Part shown: positions 15,217 to 24,583 of the stretch, piece after piece | Numbering within the stretch: the stretch's first letter is position 1 | How the letters are laid out: each line of letters starts with the position of its first letter | From: JANRLT01 sp041736895 | Lineage (GTDB): Bacteria; Planctomycetota; Planctomycetia; Pirellulales; JALHPA01 | DNA length: 64,000 nucleotides | Assembly (NCBI GenBank): GCA_041736895.1 | Contig: JBGSSS010000136.1 | Coordinates: 10,374 to 74,373 of the forward strand | Reading direction: 5' to 3' | The notes under the pieces: model-generated | What the model was told of the DNA's origin: nothing | The model's input: only the letters and a program-made list of their open reading frames with translations | The model's database searches: none | Translations under genes and position numbers: made by a program

Positions 15217-16617
15217 TCAATCCACCGGCGGTCCGAGAGCCGATTCGGTCGCCGTGTTTGTCGCAAGCGCAACCTCGGCCTCTTTCGGGCGCCGCCAACC
15301 GGGTAACAACGTCACCAACGGCAGCGTGCAGAGCCGCCCGATGCCGGACATAAAGAACACGACGTAATACCCGGTCGTGCTCGTGCCAAAGGCATACAGC
15401 AGCCACCCGCCGAACAGTGACCCCAGGACGCTCGACAGCGCGTAGCCCAGGTTATAAGCCGTCAGGACATTCGTCCGCCGTTCGACAGGAATCGTTTCGA
15501 TAAAGATCAGCATGATCGCCAACTCGAACGCGCCCCAGCTCAATCCGGCGGCGATTTGCACGATGCAGAGAAACCAAATCTCGCGCGAGCACAACCACAA
15601 CGCCGGCAAGGGGATCATGACGCAGCCGCTGACGATCAGGAGCGTTCGCACGCCATACTTATTCGCGAAGCGCGCGGCGAACGGCATGACGAGCGCCTTG
15701 GCCAAGATCGACATCCCGAGCACGAGCGTGTACTCGCGGTAACTGACCTGCATGTCCTTGAGCATGTACGGCGTGAAGAACGGCCCGGCGATTTGCGCCG
15801 TCGCGTACATGATCCAGAGATACGCCAAGAGCGGTCCCGAACAGCCGCGCTTCCACATCCCGCGCAGTTCCGCCCAGTCGATTCCTCGCAGCGCGCGCTC
15901 CGGCCGTTGCCGTTCCGACTTCGCCATCAAACACAACACCGAACAAAACCGGCACAGTCCGGCGATCGCAAAGAGCGCGAGAAATACTCGCAACTCCAGG
16001 CCCGATGCTTTGCCATATTGGAGCAGCTCGCCGCCGCCAAGAAATGCGATCAATAAAACGACCTGGCCCACGCGCGTGCGCTTGGCGAGGTAATTGCTGC
16101 GCATCTCGGCCGGGACGATGTTCGTGATCCAGGCATTCCACGCCGGGCCGGCCGCGAGGCCTGCGCCCCAATAAAAACTGGCAATCGTGAACAGCAGCCA
16201 CACGGGTATGCTGCCGACAATCGCCGCAAACAAGAGCGGGATGAAGCTCAGTGCTTGGATCATGCTACAGCCGACGACCCATTGCCGATGCGACCCGAGC
16301 CGCTGCACGGCCCAAGGCGTGATCAACTGCAGTGCTGCTCCCGCCAAGAGCGGAATCGTGATGATCCAACCCGCGACAGTGTCCGAGCAACCAAGCGCAA
16401 GCGAGAAGGCCGAAAGATATTGCTCGCCGACGCCTACCATCACGCTGTAGAACGCGACGTCGCCGATCGAGAGACTCAGATTTCTGGCTAGGTCCGGATC
16501 GCGTTTTGGCGTGGTCGGGGGCGAACTGGCAGAACGTGAAGACGAAGGGGTGGGGCGAGCAAGGCGGGAAGGACGATGACGCAAACGGGCGATCAACTCA
16601 GCACCAAACTTCTGCAA
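15217..16617 (-). CDS. Major facilitator superfamily transporter
   Basis: 466 residues with about 11-12 membrane segments after a ~40-residue Ser/Pro/Arg-rich cytoplasmic N-terminus. The MFS-like intracellular loop is seen as GGELL..; FAARFANKYGVRT between segments 8 and 9 is the second-half A-motif-like loop. The central loop (KSERQRPERALRGIDWAELRGMW) separates the two six-helix halves. Substrate unknown. The real start could be further inside, since the N-terminus before residue ~45 is low complexity. No obvious operon partner; an O-methyltransferase gene lies 250 bp upstream in the same direction. Confidence 0.85.
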   Translation of the reverse strand: MQKFGAELIARLRHRPSRLARPTPSSSRSASSPPTTPKRDPDLARNLSLSIGDVAFYSVMVGVGEQYLSAFSLALGCSDTVAGWIITIPLLAGAALQLITPWAVQRLGSHRQWVVGCSMIQALSFIPLLFAAIVGSIPVWLLFTIASFYWGAGLAAGPAWNAWITNIVPAEMRSNYLAKRTRVGQVVLLIAFLGGGELLQYGKASGLELRVFLALFAIAGLCRFCSVLCLMAKSERQRPERALRGIDWAELRGMWKRGCSGPLLAYLWIMYATAQIAGPFFTPYMLKDMQVSYREYTLVLGMSILAKALVMPFAARFANKYGVRTLLIVSGCVMIPLPALWLCSREIWFLCIVQIAAGLSWGAFELAIMLIFIETIPVERRTNVLTAYNLGYALSSVLGSLFGGWLLYAFGTSTTGYYVVFFMSGIGRLCTLPLVTLLPGWRRPKEAEVALATNTATESALGPPVD

Positions 16618-16869
16618 AAGATTCGCGGGAGCCGCGACACGATGACCGGGTCGCAGCGACTTAAGGGAGTGAAATGGTATCCCCAGGGTTCGCGCGAACC
16701 AAGATCATACGACATTTTGGCGGAGTCCCGCGACAGCATGTCGCGATCTCCGCAAGAATGTCCTATTTCAGACAGATAGCAGACAGTTTTGCTAGCGAGA
16801 ATTCTTGTACGTAAGATGCCGGGCGTGTACGCACCGGCTAAGCGGGTAAGGCTTTGCCTGACGTGCAAA

Positions 16870-17982
16870 TTACGACTTTTGTCCCACCAAAAATCCGCAA
16901 TGCACGAGCGTCGCTCGCGGTTCAGAGACACTTAGCCCGGCTTCCGTGAGCCACGCGCGATACTCCGCCGCGCTGTAGGCCCGGCCTTCGGTCAGCGTGA
17001 AGAGTGCCGCCGAGTAGAGTGCGATCGGCAGCGGGCCGTCGAGCGCGTCGTTCAAGAAAACGTCGTGGATCAAGAGTCGCCCGCCGGATGAGAGACTCGA
17101 GGCGCACTTGCCAACGAGCGCGCGGCATTCTGGCACATCCCAATCGTGCAAAATGTTCGAGACCAGCATCGCATCGGCCGCTGGCACCGGATCGTTAAAC
17201 ATGTCGCCCGGCATAAGTTCCAGCCGATCCGCGACGCCGTACTGCGCGGCGAACTCGGCGGCGACGCGTAACACCTCGGGCCGATCCCAGACAATCGCGC
17301 GCAGGTTAGGGTACTGCTGCAAACAAGCGATGCTGTAGATCCCCGTCCCGCCGCCGACATCGAGCAGGACTTGTGCGTTCTCAAGCTGTGCTTCGCGGGC
17401 AAGGGCAGGGGCCACATTCTTCGCGCGGCCGGCGAGGGCCAGCGTCAACATCCGCGCGGCGCCGGTGTCTTCCATTGCCGACGACGAATCGGGGCGATAG
17501 ATGAACGCGGTTCCTTTGTCGGTCGTCTGCGTCGGCGCAAACGCTCCGGCGGCTGAACTTGCGGACTTTTCTTCTTCCGCCTCGCTGCCCACCGGGCGAT
17601 TCGACTTCAAACAATCTCGCAGGGCGATCACGCCAGCGCTGTCTGCGGCAAGGCCGATGTAATCGCCAATATAAAACGGGCCGCCGCGCAGCAAGTGCTC
17701 GCTCGCCAACGGTGTCAGCGCGAGATTCCCCAGCCCATCACGCGCGAGCAAACCCATTGCCGCGAGCGCGGTGCTCAGCACAGTCATCGGACGCGGGGCC
17801 AAGCCTAAACGCGCGGCAACCTCGAGTTCAGAGAGAGGCCCGACGGCCAATTGCTCGAAGATCGGCAAGTGCGCGACCGCGATGGTCAACAACTCGGTCG
17901 CATACGCGCCGCGAAAGATTTCAAAGATCGGCGTCGGATCAAGATCCGGCGTTTCAGTGGCAAGGCGAGGGTATTCGGGCAT
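16870..17982 (-). CDS. SAM-dependent O-methyltransferase (family 2, plant-type dimerising)
   Basis: 370 residues. The N-terminal ~95 residues form the dimerisation winged helix (FEIFRGAYATELLTIAVAHLPIFEQL), as in acetylserotonin or hydroxyneurosporene methyltransferases. The Rossmann part has the SAM loop LLDVGGGTGIYSIA near residue 210, LMPGDMFNDPVP, NILHDWDVPECRALV and a GGRLLIHDV strand, ending with ...RATLVHCGFLVGQKS. A Ser/Ala/Glu-rich segment at about 134-157 (SEAEEEKSASSAAGAF) looks like a flexible insert not typical of the family. Substrate unknown; planctomycetes have several such enzymes of unassigned role. Confidence 0.87.
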   Translation of the reverse strand: MPEYPRLATETPDLDPTPIFEIFRGAYATELLTIAVAHLPIFEQLAVGPLSELEVAARLGLAPRPMTVLSTALAAMGLLARDGLGNLALTPLASEHLLRGGPFYIGDYIGLAADSAGVIALRDCLKSNRPVGSEAEEEKSASSAAGAFAPTQTTDKGTAFIYRPDSSSAMEDTGAARMLTLALAGRAKNVAPALAREAQLENAQVLLDVGGGTGIYSIACLQQYPNLRAIVWDRPEVLRVAAEFAAQYGVADRLELMPGDMFNDPVPAADAMLVSNILHDWDVPECRALVGKCASSLSSGGRLLIHDVFLNDALDGPLPIALYSAALFTLTEGRAYSAAEYRAWLTEAGLSVSEPRATLVHCGFLVGQKS

Positions 17983-18014
17983 TGAAGTATTGACGAAGTC
18001 AGTTTCTTAGAATT

Positions 18015-18512
18015 TCAACCACCGCCATAGCGTCGTTCGAACTTTCGGATTTCTCGCGGAGTCAATTCGAGATCAATCCGCGGTTGCTGTTGAAATACAT
18101 CCAATTCGCAACCGGCCTCAAACGGAAATAGGCCATTACTGTCAGGCCAGAAGACTTGCATCGCTTCCAACTCACCCCAACGTCCAATCCGCCTACAAAA
18201 GCCCATCGCAAAGCCTAAATAGACTTGTTGCTGGGTCTCATGAACTCGTCGCAGACCGATTCGATGCTTTGTACCATCGATTTCGATTTCCACGATTCCT
18301 GGCTCGTTGTATTTGATACCAGTCGCAAGTTTTTGAATCAGTTTATCAAACAGGTAGTAAGAATTGTCACTATCAAGTCCAAAGACAATAAGCTCCGGAT
18401 GATCGTAGGTCTTCATCAAGCCAACGCTATAACGGAAAGGCGGTCGCGCATCACTGACATTAAGCAGTGAGTAACCATACTTCTCAACATCATCGGCAAT
18501 TTCTTCATCCAT
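18015..18512 (-). CDS. DUF4262-family protein
   Basis: 165 residues. The first ~110 match DUF4262 by eye: DVEKYGYSLLNVSDARPPFRYSVGLMKTYDHPELIVFGL, followed by a helical part and the FAMGFCRRIG strand. The function of this family is not established. The C-terminal PREIRKFERRYGGG is variable. Lower G+C than the flanking genes, mildly suggesting later acquisition. It lies just upstream (on the minus strand, 33 bp after) of the O-methyltransferase start and after the KDPG aldolase gene. Confidence 0.75.
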   Translation of the reverse strand: MDEEIADDVEKYGYSLLNVSDARPPFRYSVGLMKTYDHPELIVFGLDSDNSYYLFDKLIQKLATGIKYNEPGIVEIEIDGTKHRIGLRRVHETQQQVYLGFAMGFCRRIGRWGELEAMQVFWPDSNGLFPFEAGCELDVFQQQPRIDLELTPREIRKFERRYGGG

Positions 18513-18552
18513 CGGAGCTTCTCCATTCTGCGTTATAAGTTAGTTGGATGAT

Positions 18553-19203
18553 TTACGACTTCCCGCGCACCTCGCGCACAATCTGCGTGTACTTCTTCGC
18601 CAGTTCCGTGATGTCCCCGAACCGGCGTTCGGCGATCGCCTTCGGATCCGCGAGCGAACTGCCGATGCCGAGGGCGCATGCACCGGCTTTCAAAAAGTCC
18701 GCCGCCGTTTGCAGCGTCACGCCGCCCGTTGGCATCAGGCGAATCTGCGGCAGCGGACCGCGTAGGGCCTTGAGATACGCCGGGCCGGTGATTTCGCTGG
18801 GGAAGACCTTGACCACGTCCGCGCCGGCTTGCCACGCGGTGAGAATTTCCGTGGGGCTGAATGCGCCGGGCATCACAAGTGTGCCGTAGCGTTTGCACAT
18901 TTCGATCGTCGCCAGATTCAAACACGGCGAAACGATGTATCGCGCGCCGGCGAGCAGCGCGATGCGCGCCGTCTCGGGATCGAGCACCGTGCCCGCCCCG
19001 ACGAGCATCTTGTCGCCTAAGCGGTTCGCGACGCTTTCGATGACGCGATGAGCTTGCGGGACGGTGAACGTGATCTCGATCGCGTTGACGCCGCCGGCGA
19101 GCAAGGCTTCAGCCACGTCGGCAAGCACCTCGCCTGAGTCGGCGCGGATCACGGCGACGACGCCACCATGGAGTAGTTTATGCAGGTCTTCAGCTGCGCT
19201 CAT
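18553..19203 (-). CDS. eda: 2-dehydro-3-deoxy-phosphogluconate / 4-hydroxy-2-oxoglutarate aldolase
   Basis: 216 residues from the ATG at 19203 (MSAAEDLHKLL); a 40-codon 5' extension is open but reads through intergenic purine-rich repeat sequence. Class I aldolase TIM barrel: E43 in AIEITF, the GAGTV loop at about 69-73, SPCLN, and the Schiff-base lysine K132 in GADVVKVFPSE, then PTGGV and a phosphate-binding GIGSSL. It cleaves KDPG to pyruvate and glyceraldehyde 3-phosphate (Entner-Doudoroff or uronate breakdown) and often also acts on 4-hydroxy-2-oxoglutarate. No edd or kdgK neighbour in the window. Confidence 0.92.
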   Translation of the reverse strand: MSAAEDLHKLLHGGVVAVIRADSGEVLADVAEALLAGGVNAIEITFTVPQAHRVIESVANRLGDKMLVGAGTVLDPETARIALLAGARYIVSPCLNLATIEMCKRYGTLVMPGAFSPTEILTAWQAGADVVKVFPSEITGPAYLKALRGPLPQIRLMPTGGVTLQTAADFLKAGACALGIGSSLADPKAIAERRFGDITELAKKYTQIVREVRGKS

Positions 19204-19508
19204 TGGAGAAGAATGAAGTAGTAAGAAGGAAGGAGGAAGAATAAGACTGCGTTCTTCCGTTAACGATACAGCATGACCAAGAAGGCCCGTGCTAGCAAGT
19301 TCCCTGCCTTTATCTGTGTTCATCTGTGTCTATCTGTGGCTCGTATTTCTCTTTGCTAGCGATAGAAAAGTCGCGGCAATTGAACGTCTTTAAGCAATCG
19401 TGCGAACCGGTTCAAGCCGTTGCCGCGCTGGCTCCGATACCAAACAAGGAGACTCCGCGCTGTCCTTGTGCGCGCACGGAGTTCTAAGGACAGAACGCGG
19501 CCCAGGGA
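19204..19508. other. Intergenic region, 305 bp
   Basis: Contains a purine-rich tract (GAAGTAGTAAGAAGGAAGG near 19213-19235), a decayed 'ATCTGTGTTCATCTGTG' type repeat at about 19312-19340, and the promoter region of the next gene. No RNA gene or terminator of clear quality seen. Confidence 0.5.
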
Positions 19509-21905
19509 ATGGACTGCTGCATGCGTCGTTGGCTTCACATCGCGAGTTGGATTGGACTATTGCCAAGCTTGGCAATTGCCCTAAGTCCGGCCGCGCACGC
19601 GCAGTGGGGAGCAAAAGCTCCGGCCGCAGCGACGCCGGCAGCACCAGCAGCAACAGCCGCGCCGGGGAACATGCCGCAAGCGATCTCGACGCGGCAGAAT
19701 GCCTTCGCGATCCCCTACACGATTCCGGTGCCGAAGACGCCCGCCGAAATGCCGGCCGAGATTCGGCTCTTTGTCAGTTCCGACCAGGGCAAGTCGTGGC
19801 AAGTCGCCGAGGCGACCAAACTCGGCGCAATCACCGAAACGCAGCGCGGGCAATTCACGTTCCGCGCGCCGGGCGATGCCGAATACTGGTTCGCGATTCG
19901 CACCGTCGATCGCGCAGGGCAACTGCGCGGCGGCCGCAACGGACCAGAGTTGCGAGTGATCGTCGATGCCCAGCCGCCGGTCATCAAGCTCGATGCCCAG
20001 CGCGGGGCGGCGGGTGAGATCGCGATTCGTTATGAAATCTCCGATGCGGCGTTGCAGCCGCAGTCGCTCGCACTGAGCTACCAACTCGCCGGCATGACTG
20101 ACTGGCGCAGTGTCTCGTTCGACAAACCGTTAGGGGCCGTCCCAGAAAAACCGCTGCAAGGCTCGACCACCTTCTGGCCGGAAAGGGCGGGTGTCGAGAT
20201 GCAAGTTCGGCTCGAGATTCTCGATGCGGCGGGCAACCCCGGCGTTTCGCAAGTGGCCGTGCCCGTTGCGCAAGGCGTGCCAGCACAGCCGGTGGCGCGA
20301 AACATGAACGAGGCAACGACGCCATGGACAGGCCAGCCAACGAATCAGCAACCATCCGCAGCGCCGCCGCCAGCACTACCGCCAAACTATGGCCAGCAAA
20401 ATCCGGCGTTGAACAATTCGGCAATGGTTCCGCGAACTGGGATGCGAAACGACGATCCGCCGCCAGCGTTTCCGTTTGGCGACACGAGCCAGCCGAGCGG
20501 AACACGCTGGAACGACGTGACCAATGCGACGCCTGCGCGTAACGTGTCGTCGCCTGCGCCGACGTTGGCTCCGCCGCAGTACTCACTTGCTCCTCCAACG
20601 CCGCCTTCGATTGCAGGGACGTCAAACGGTCCAGCGTTGTTTGGCCCGCAAGACAACCCGCCGGCGTATCCCGGCCCTACAAACACAAGCCCAGCGTACA
20701 CGGCACCTTCGAACATCAGCATCTCGCCGCCGATACCAGGGCAGCCGCAACTCGCGCAACAGCAACCACTGGCAAGTCCGGTCGCTCCGCGAGTCGAAAG
20801 CCGCGTCACGGGACCAAGTAATGCAACGCCGTACGAACCAGCGCCATTGACGGGCCTACGCGATTATCGTTTGCCGACCGGCGAGCAGCCGCGGATGGTC
20901 AATGGCCGAACGTTTGAGTGGGACTATGAACTCGAGTCCGTCGGCGCGGCGGGCATCGCCAAGATCGAACTCTGGATGACACGCGACGGCGGAAATTCGT
21001 GGGCGAGTGTCGGCGTCGATCCCGACAACCGCAGCCCGGTGCGCACGATGGTCGATGGCGAAGGTCTCTTCGGCTATCGCATGACGGTGCAAAGCGCTGG
21101 CGGCGCGCAGCCTCGCGCGCCGCAGTCCGGCGAGCAGCCCGAGATGTGGATCGGCGTCGATTTGACGAAACCCTACGCGCGGCTGTTGAATGCCGAACTC
21201 GGTCAAGGTTCCGCGCTGGGCGAGATTGCGATCACCTGGGAGGCCAAGGACGCGCTGCTCGCGCGACAGCCGGTTTCGCTGGCTTTTTCAGAACGCCGCG
21301 AAGGGCCTTGGACGACGATCGCCGCGGGCCTAGAAAATACCGGCCGTTATGCGTGGCGCTACGATTCGCAAACACCGGAACGGCTCTATCTTAGGCTCGA
21401 AGTTCGTGACGAAGCGGGCAACATCGGCGTCTCGGAATCGATCGAACCGCTGTCGCTAGAGCGCACGAACCCCGCAGTCAAACTCCGCAACGTGCGGCCA
21501 GTGCAAGAAGGAATCCCCCAATCGCGCATCACACCGGTGCCAAGTGCTGGGCCCGCGACGAGTCCAGCGTCACGCGCTATCGCGGCGCTACCGCAACCCG
21601 GGGTAAACACGACGATTCCCGCGAGAACTAGCAATCCTGCCACGACGCAAGCGAGTGGGCCGGTTGCGGCCGGGCCGTTGCCGATCGTGCTGCCATCGCC
21701 GGCTTCGATGTCGTCGTCGCCGACGCCTGCAACCGTGATCAACAATACGGCAGCATCTTCAGCGAATACTCGATCGCCCACCAACAACCGTACAACGACT
21801 TCAACAACGCCGCGCTCGACGATCTGGTCAACGCCGACGAATTCAAATCCCGAAGTGATGACGAATCCGTATCTTCAGCAAAATACGGGGACGATTCGTC
21901 GCTAG
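19509..21905 (+). CDS. Large secreted Ala/Pro-rich protein with paired Ig-like domains
   Basis: 798 residues; signal peptide MRRWLHIASWIGLLPSLAIALSPAAHA near the start (Met 5 is an equally good start). Two similar beta-rich blocks, about 60-245 and 435-655, contain phrases such as EIRLFVSSDQGKSWQVAEATKL and KIELWMTRDGGNSWASVGVD, with DAAGNPGVSQ and DEAGNIGVSE closing each: these look like fibronectin/Ig-type modules described in planctomycete secreted proteins. Between and after them are long Pro/Thr/Ala/Asn-rich spacers. Function unknown; a surface or matrix role is inferred. The gene stands alone and is convergent with the flotillin gene. Confidence 0.78.
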   Translation: MDCCMRRWLHIASWIGLLPSLAIALSPAAHAQWGAKAPAAATPAAPAATAAPGNMPQAISTRQNAFAIPYTIPVPKTPAEMPAEIRLFVSSDQGKSWQVAEATKLGAITETQRGQFTFRAPGDAEYWFAIRTVDRAGQLRGGRNGPELRVIVDAQPPVIKLDAQRGAAGEIAIRYEISDAALQPQSLALSYQLAGMTDWRSVSFDKPLGAVPEKPLQGSTTFWPERAGVEMQVRLEILDAAGNPGVSQVAVPVAQGVPAQPVARNMNEATTPWTGQPTNQQPSAAPPPALPPNYGQQNPALNNSAMVPRTGMRNDDPPPAFPFGDTSQPSGTRWNDVTNATPARNVSSPAPTLAPPQYSLAPPTPPSIAGTSNGPALFGPQDNPPAYPGPTNTSPAYTAPSNISISPPIPGQPQLAQQQPLASPVAPRVESRVTGPSNATPYEPAPLTGLRDYRLPTGEQPRMVNGRTFEWDYELESVGAAGIAKIELWMTRDGGNSWASVGVDPDNRSPVRTMVDGEGLFGYRMTVQSAGGAQPRAPQSGEQPEMWIGVDLTKPYARLLNAELGQGSALGEIAITWEAKDALLARQPVSLAFSERREGPWTTIAAGLENTGRYAWRYDSQTPERLYLRLEVRDEAGNIGVSESIEPLSLERTNPAVKLRNVRPVQEGIPQSRITPVPSAGPATSPASRAIAALPQPGVNTTIPARTSNPATTQASGPVAAGPLPIVLPSPASMSSSPTPATVINNTAASSANTRSPTNNRTTTSTTPRSTIWSTPTNSNPEVMTNPYLQQNTGTIRR

Positions 21906-21966
21906 AAATCGCTATGACGCAAGCGGCTGCGTACCCTACCGCTTGCGTCATAGCCACTTGCTTTTC

Positions 21967-23583
21967 TTAGACCGATTTGCCGTCTGCGGCCCCATTTGTA
22001 GAAGCGACTGGAACGGATGTTGAAGAACTCTCGCCGCCGGTCATTTTGACAAACGATTCCGGCAGTTCGATCCCGCCGACGTCTTTCAGAACTTGCATCA
22101 TCGGCGGCAACGTGCGGGCCATGTTTTGCAAAAAGTTCGTCGTCGCGGTTTGGCCGTCTTTGCCGCCGCCTTCCCAGACGATGACCTTGTCGAACTTGAT
22201 GTTGCTGATTGCCAGTGCGCTCGATTCGATCAAGTTGTCGAAGTGTTCGAGCATCATCATTTGGAACGCTTCCTTGGCACCGCCGCACGCGGAAATAATT
22301 TCGCGCAAGCCTTCGCCCTTCTTGGCCAGGATTTCGTATTGGCCGCGGGCTTCGGCTTCGAGTTTGGCGAAAATCGCCTTGGCTTCGCCTTCGGCTTCGA
22401 TGCGGCGCTTTTCGGCGGACGCTTCGGCCTCGACAATCATGCGGGCTTTGTCGGCGCGGGCGGGGGCTTCGACTTCGGCGCGGCGTTCGGCTTCGACGCG
22501 CTCGGCATCGGCAAGAGCCGCTTTGGCCATCGCGCGATTTTGGACTTCCATGACCGCCGCTTCGGCTTCGCATTTGCGCGTTTCGCCGATTTTATAAGCA
22601 TCGGCCCGCTTTACCATCAGATCGGCCTGCGACGCGGCAATCGCCGCGTTCGCGATGTTCTCGCCGTCAATCGCGTTGGCATTGGCCTGCGCGATTTTCA
22701 CACGCATGTCTTGCTCGGCTAGCTTCACCGCCGATTCGCGCTCGAAGGACGCTTGTTGCTCGGCGATCTTTTGTTCTTTGTCGAGCGTCGCAACCCGCAC
22801 GGCTTGCGCTTGGGCCGCTTCGCGCATGCCGATCTCGCGCATCTTGACGGCGTTGCTGACTTGGATCGCTTTGTCGCGTTCTTGCTCGGCAACGCGAGTT
22901 TCACCGCTCCGTTCCTGTTCGGCGACGTCACCGCGCGCTTGTTGAATCGCGGTGCTGGCCGCCTTTTGCCCGATGGCGTCGATGTAGCCGCTCTCGTCGG
23001 TGATATCAGTAATGTTGACGTTGATCAGGACGAGCCCGACCTTTTTCAATTCCGGCTCGAGCGAACTGGCGATGTGCGCCTGAAACGTCTCGCGGTCGCG
23101 GTTGATGTCTTCGATCTTCATCGAGGCGATCACTTGGCGCAACTGACCGAAGATAATTTCCTCGGCTTGCTTCTTGACCTGCAAGACATTCAAGCCCAGC
23201 AAACGAATCGCGGCGTTGGACATCACCTCGGGCGTCGTGCCGATCGCGACGGTGAAGACGCTCGGGACATTGACGCGGATGTTTTCCATCGACAGCGCGC
23301 CGCGGAGGGGGACTTCGATCTGAATCGGTTCCAGACTGAGGTACGCGTAATCCTGGATTAACGGCCAGACGAACGCCGCGCCGCCGTGAATCGTCCGGGC
23401 GACGTTCCCGCCACCCGTTTTGCCGTAGATCACGAGAACGCGGTTGCTGGGGCAGCGTTTATAACGCGACGCCAGCATGAGCAAGACCCCGACCACCAGC
23501 ACGGCAAAAATCACGACACCCACAAAAAGCCAGAAACCTGTGTTACCCTGGCCAAGACCCACCTGCGCCCAAAGAAGTGTCAT
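21967..23583 (-). CDS. Flotillin-like SPFH-domain membrane protein
   Basis: 538 residues. N-terminal membrane segment ~17-40 (FWLFVGVVIFAVLVVGVLLML), then an SPFH/band-7 domain (~50-210) with VLVIYGKTGGG and FQAHIASSLEPELKKVGLVLINVNITDI, followed by a long Ala/Glu/Lys/Arg coiled coil (~215-430) and a C-terminal flotillin-type part (FQMMMLEHFDNLIESSALAISNIKFDKVIVWEGGG). Flotillins scaffold ordered membrane microdomains. The upstream minus-strand gene encodes an NfeD-like membrane protein, the classic partner; together they resemble the E. coli yqiJ-yqiK pair in size and order. 164 bp separate them, holding one short palindrome (23691-23711). Confidence 0.9.
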   Translation of the reverse strand: MTLLWAQVGLGQGNTGFWLFVGVVIFAVLVVGVLLMLASRYKRCPSNRVLVIYGKTGGGNVARTIHGGAAFVWPLIQDYAYLSLEPIQIEVPLRGALSMENIRVNVPSVFTVAIGTTPEVMSNAAIRLLGLNVLQVKKQAEEIIFGQLRQVIASMKIEDINRDRETFQAHIASSLEPELKKVGLVLINVNITDITDESGYIDAIGQKAASTAIQQARGDVAEQERSGETRVAEQERDKAIQVSNAVKMREIGMREAAQAQAVRVATLDKEQKIAEQQASFERESAVKLAEQDMRVKIAQANANAIDGENIANAAIAASQADLMVKRADAYKIGETRKCEAEAAVMEVQNRAMAKAALADAERVEAERRAEVEAPARADKARMIVEAEASAEKRRIEAEGEAKAIFAKLEAEARGQYEILAKKGEGLREIISACGGAKEAFQMMMLEHFDNLIESSALAISNIKFDKVIVWEGGGKDGQTATTNFLQNMARTLPPMMQVLKDVGGIELPESFVKMTGGESSSTSVPVASTNGAADGKSV

Positions 23584-23690
23584 CGGTGTAGCTCTAATGA
23601 AATGGCGGAAAAGAAAGGAACGGCTCTAGAGTAGTTGGAGGAGGAGGGGAACTCAAGAAAAACGAGACAGTTCAGAACACGAGAAATGCT

Positions 23691-23711
23691 CCCAGGGGGT
23701 GAATCCCTGGG
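23691..23711. repeat. CCCAGGG/CCCTGGG palindromic repeat
   Basis: CCCAGGGGGTGAATCCCTGGG followed by CTTTG. Related copies at 25386-25450 (double), 34504-34524 and 48931-48951, all between genes. Confidence 0.8.
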
Positions 23712-23747
23712 CTTTGACAGATCCTTTCAAACGACATTCTGTCGCGA

Positions 23748-24365
23748 TTAGCCCGCCGCTTGGACTTCAACACGATCCGGTCCCACAATGCGTGTGACGA
23801 CCACTTGCGTGCCGGTGGGAAGCGGTTGCAGTGGCGTGCTGGCTTCGTACTCCATGGTGCGGTTTTGGAGCATGAGTTGAATTTTGCCCCAACCGCGGCC
23901 TTCGCCGGGAATGCCAAGATACACCGTCGCGGGCAAACCCACGGCATGATCGATGCGCACTGTGCCATCCGCGCGCAAGCGAAAAATCGCGCGAAATATT
24001 TGGTTCATAAGAACGACCGCTGCGCCGCCTACGGCAATCGCGACAACGATCGTTTGGAGATTTGTCCATTCGGCGGATCGCGCGGCCATGCCTGCAAGGC
24101 CGAAGAACGCCATGAACGTGATCACGCTGCGCACGCTCAAGAGACCAAAGAGCCAATTGCTAAAGCTCTGGTGATGCGCGATGTTCTGATCGGTGTCCGT
24201 ATCGAGTACGCTGCCATCGTGGCCGTCATAATCATGGCCAAGGTCATGGCCTCCGGCATCGAGATCATGCCCCCCTTCGTGCCCAAAGCCGAGGAGCATC
24301 AGGACAAATTGCAAGACGATGACGGTCGAGCCAAAGATGGCGCAGATGAGAAAAAGATTTTCCAT
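23748..24365 (-). CDS. NfeD-like membrane protein, partner of the flotillin
   Basis: 205 residues, close to E. coli YqiJ (~209). First membrane segment at ~5-26, then a His/Gly/Asp-rich loop (GHEGGHDLDAGGHDLGHDYDGHDG) that may bind metal, two further membrane segments (VRSVITFMAFFGLAGMAA and TIVVAIAVGGAAVVLMNQIF), and a C-terminal OB-fold-like beta domain (VGLPATVYLGIPGEGRGWGKIQL...TGTQVVVTRIVGPDRVEV) as in NfeD proteins. Genes of this type are typically paired with SPFH proteins, as here. The His-rich loop is more extensive than usual to my knowledge. Confidence 0.85.
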   Translation of the reverse strand: MENLFLICAIFGSTVIVLQFVLMLLGFGHEGGHDLDAGGHDLGHDYDGHDGSVLDTDTDQNIAHHQSFSNWLFGLLSVRSVITFMAFFGLAGMAARSAEWTNLQTIVVAIAVGGAAVVLMNQIFRAIFRLRADGTVRIDHAVGLPATVYLGIPGEGRGWGKIQLMLQNRTMEYEASTPLQPLPTGTQVVVTRIVGPDRVEVQAAG

Positions 24366-24583
24366 GTCGCTAGCCCGGGGTATAGGAATTGCTCAAAAGG
24401 CGTAACTTGTCGTTACTGCGACATTCTATCTCACCGTATCGTAGACGACGCAAGGATGCGCTGGCAATCATTTTGACGGCAGCCCTTTCACCGGTAGAAT
24501 ACGATGGCAACCACGATTTGTTTGTCACAACCTCCTGTTTTCATTGTATTCGCCGCCACGCCCCCAATCTTGGAGAAAATCCG

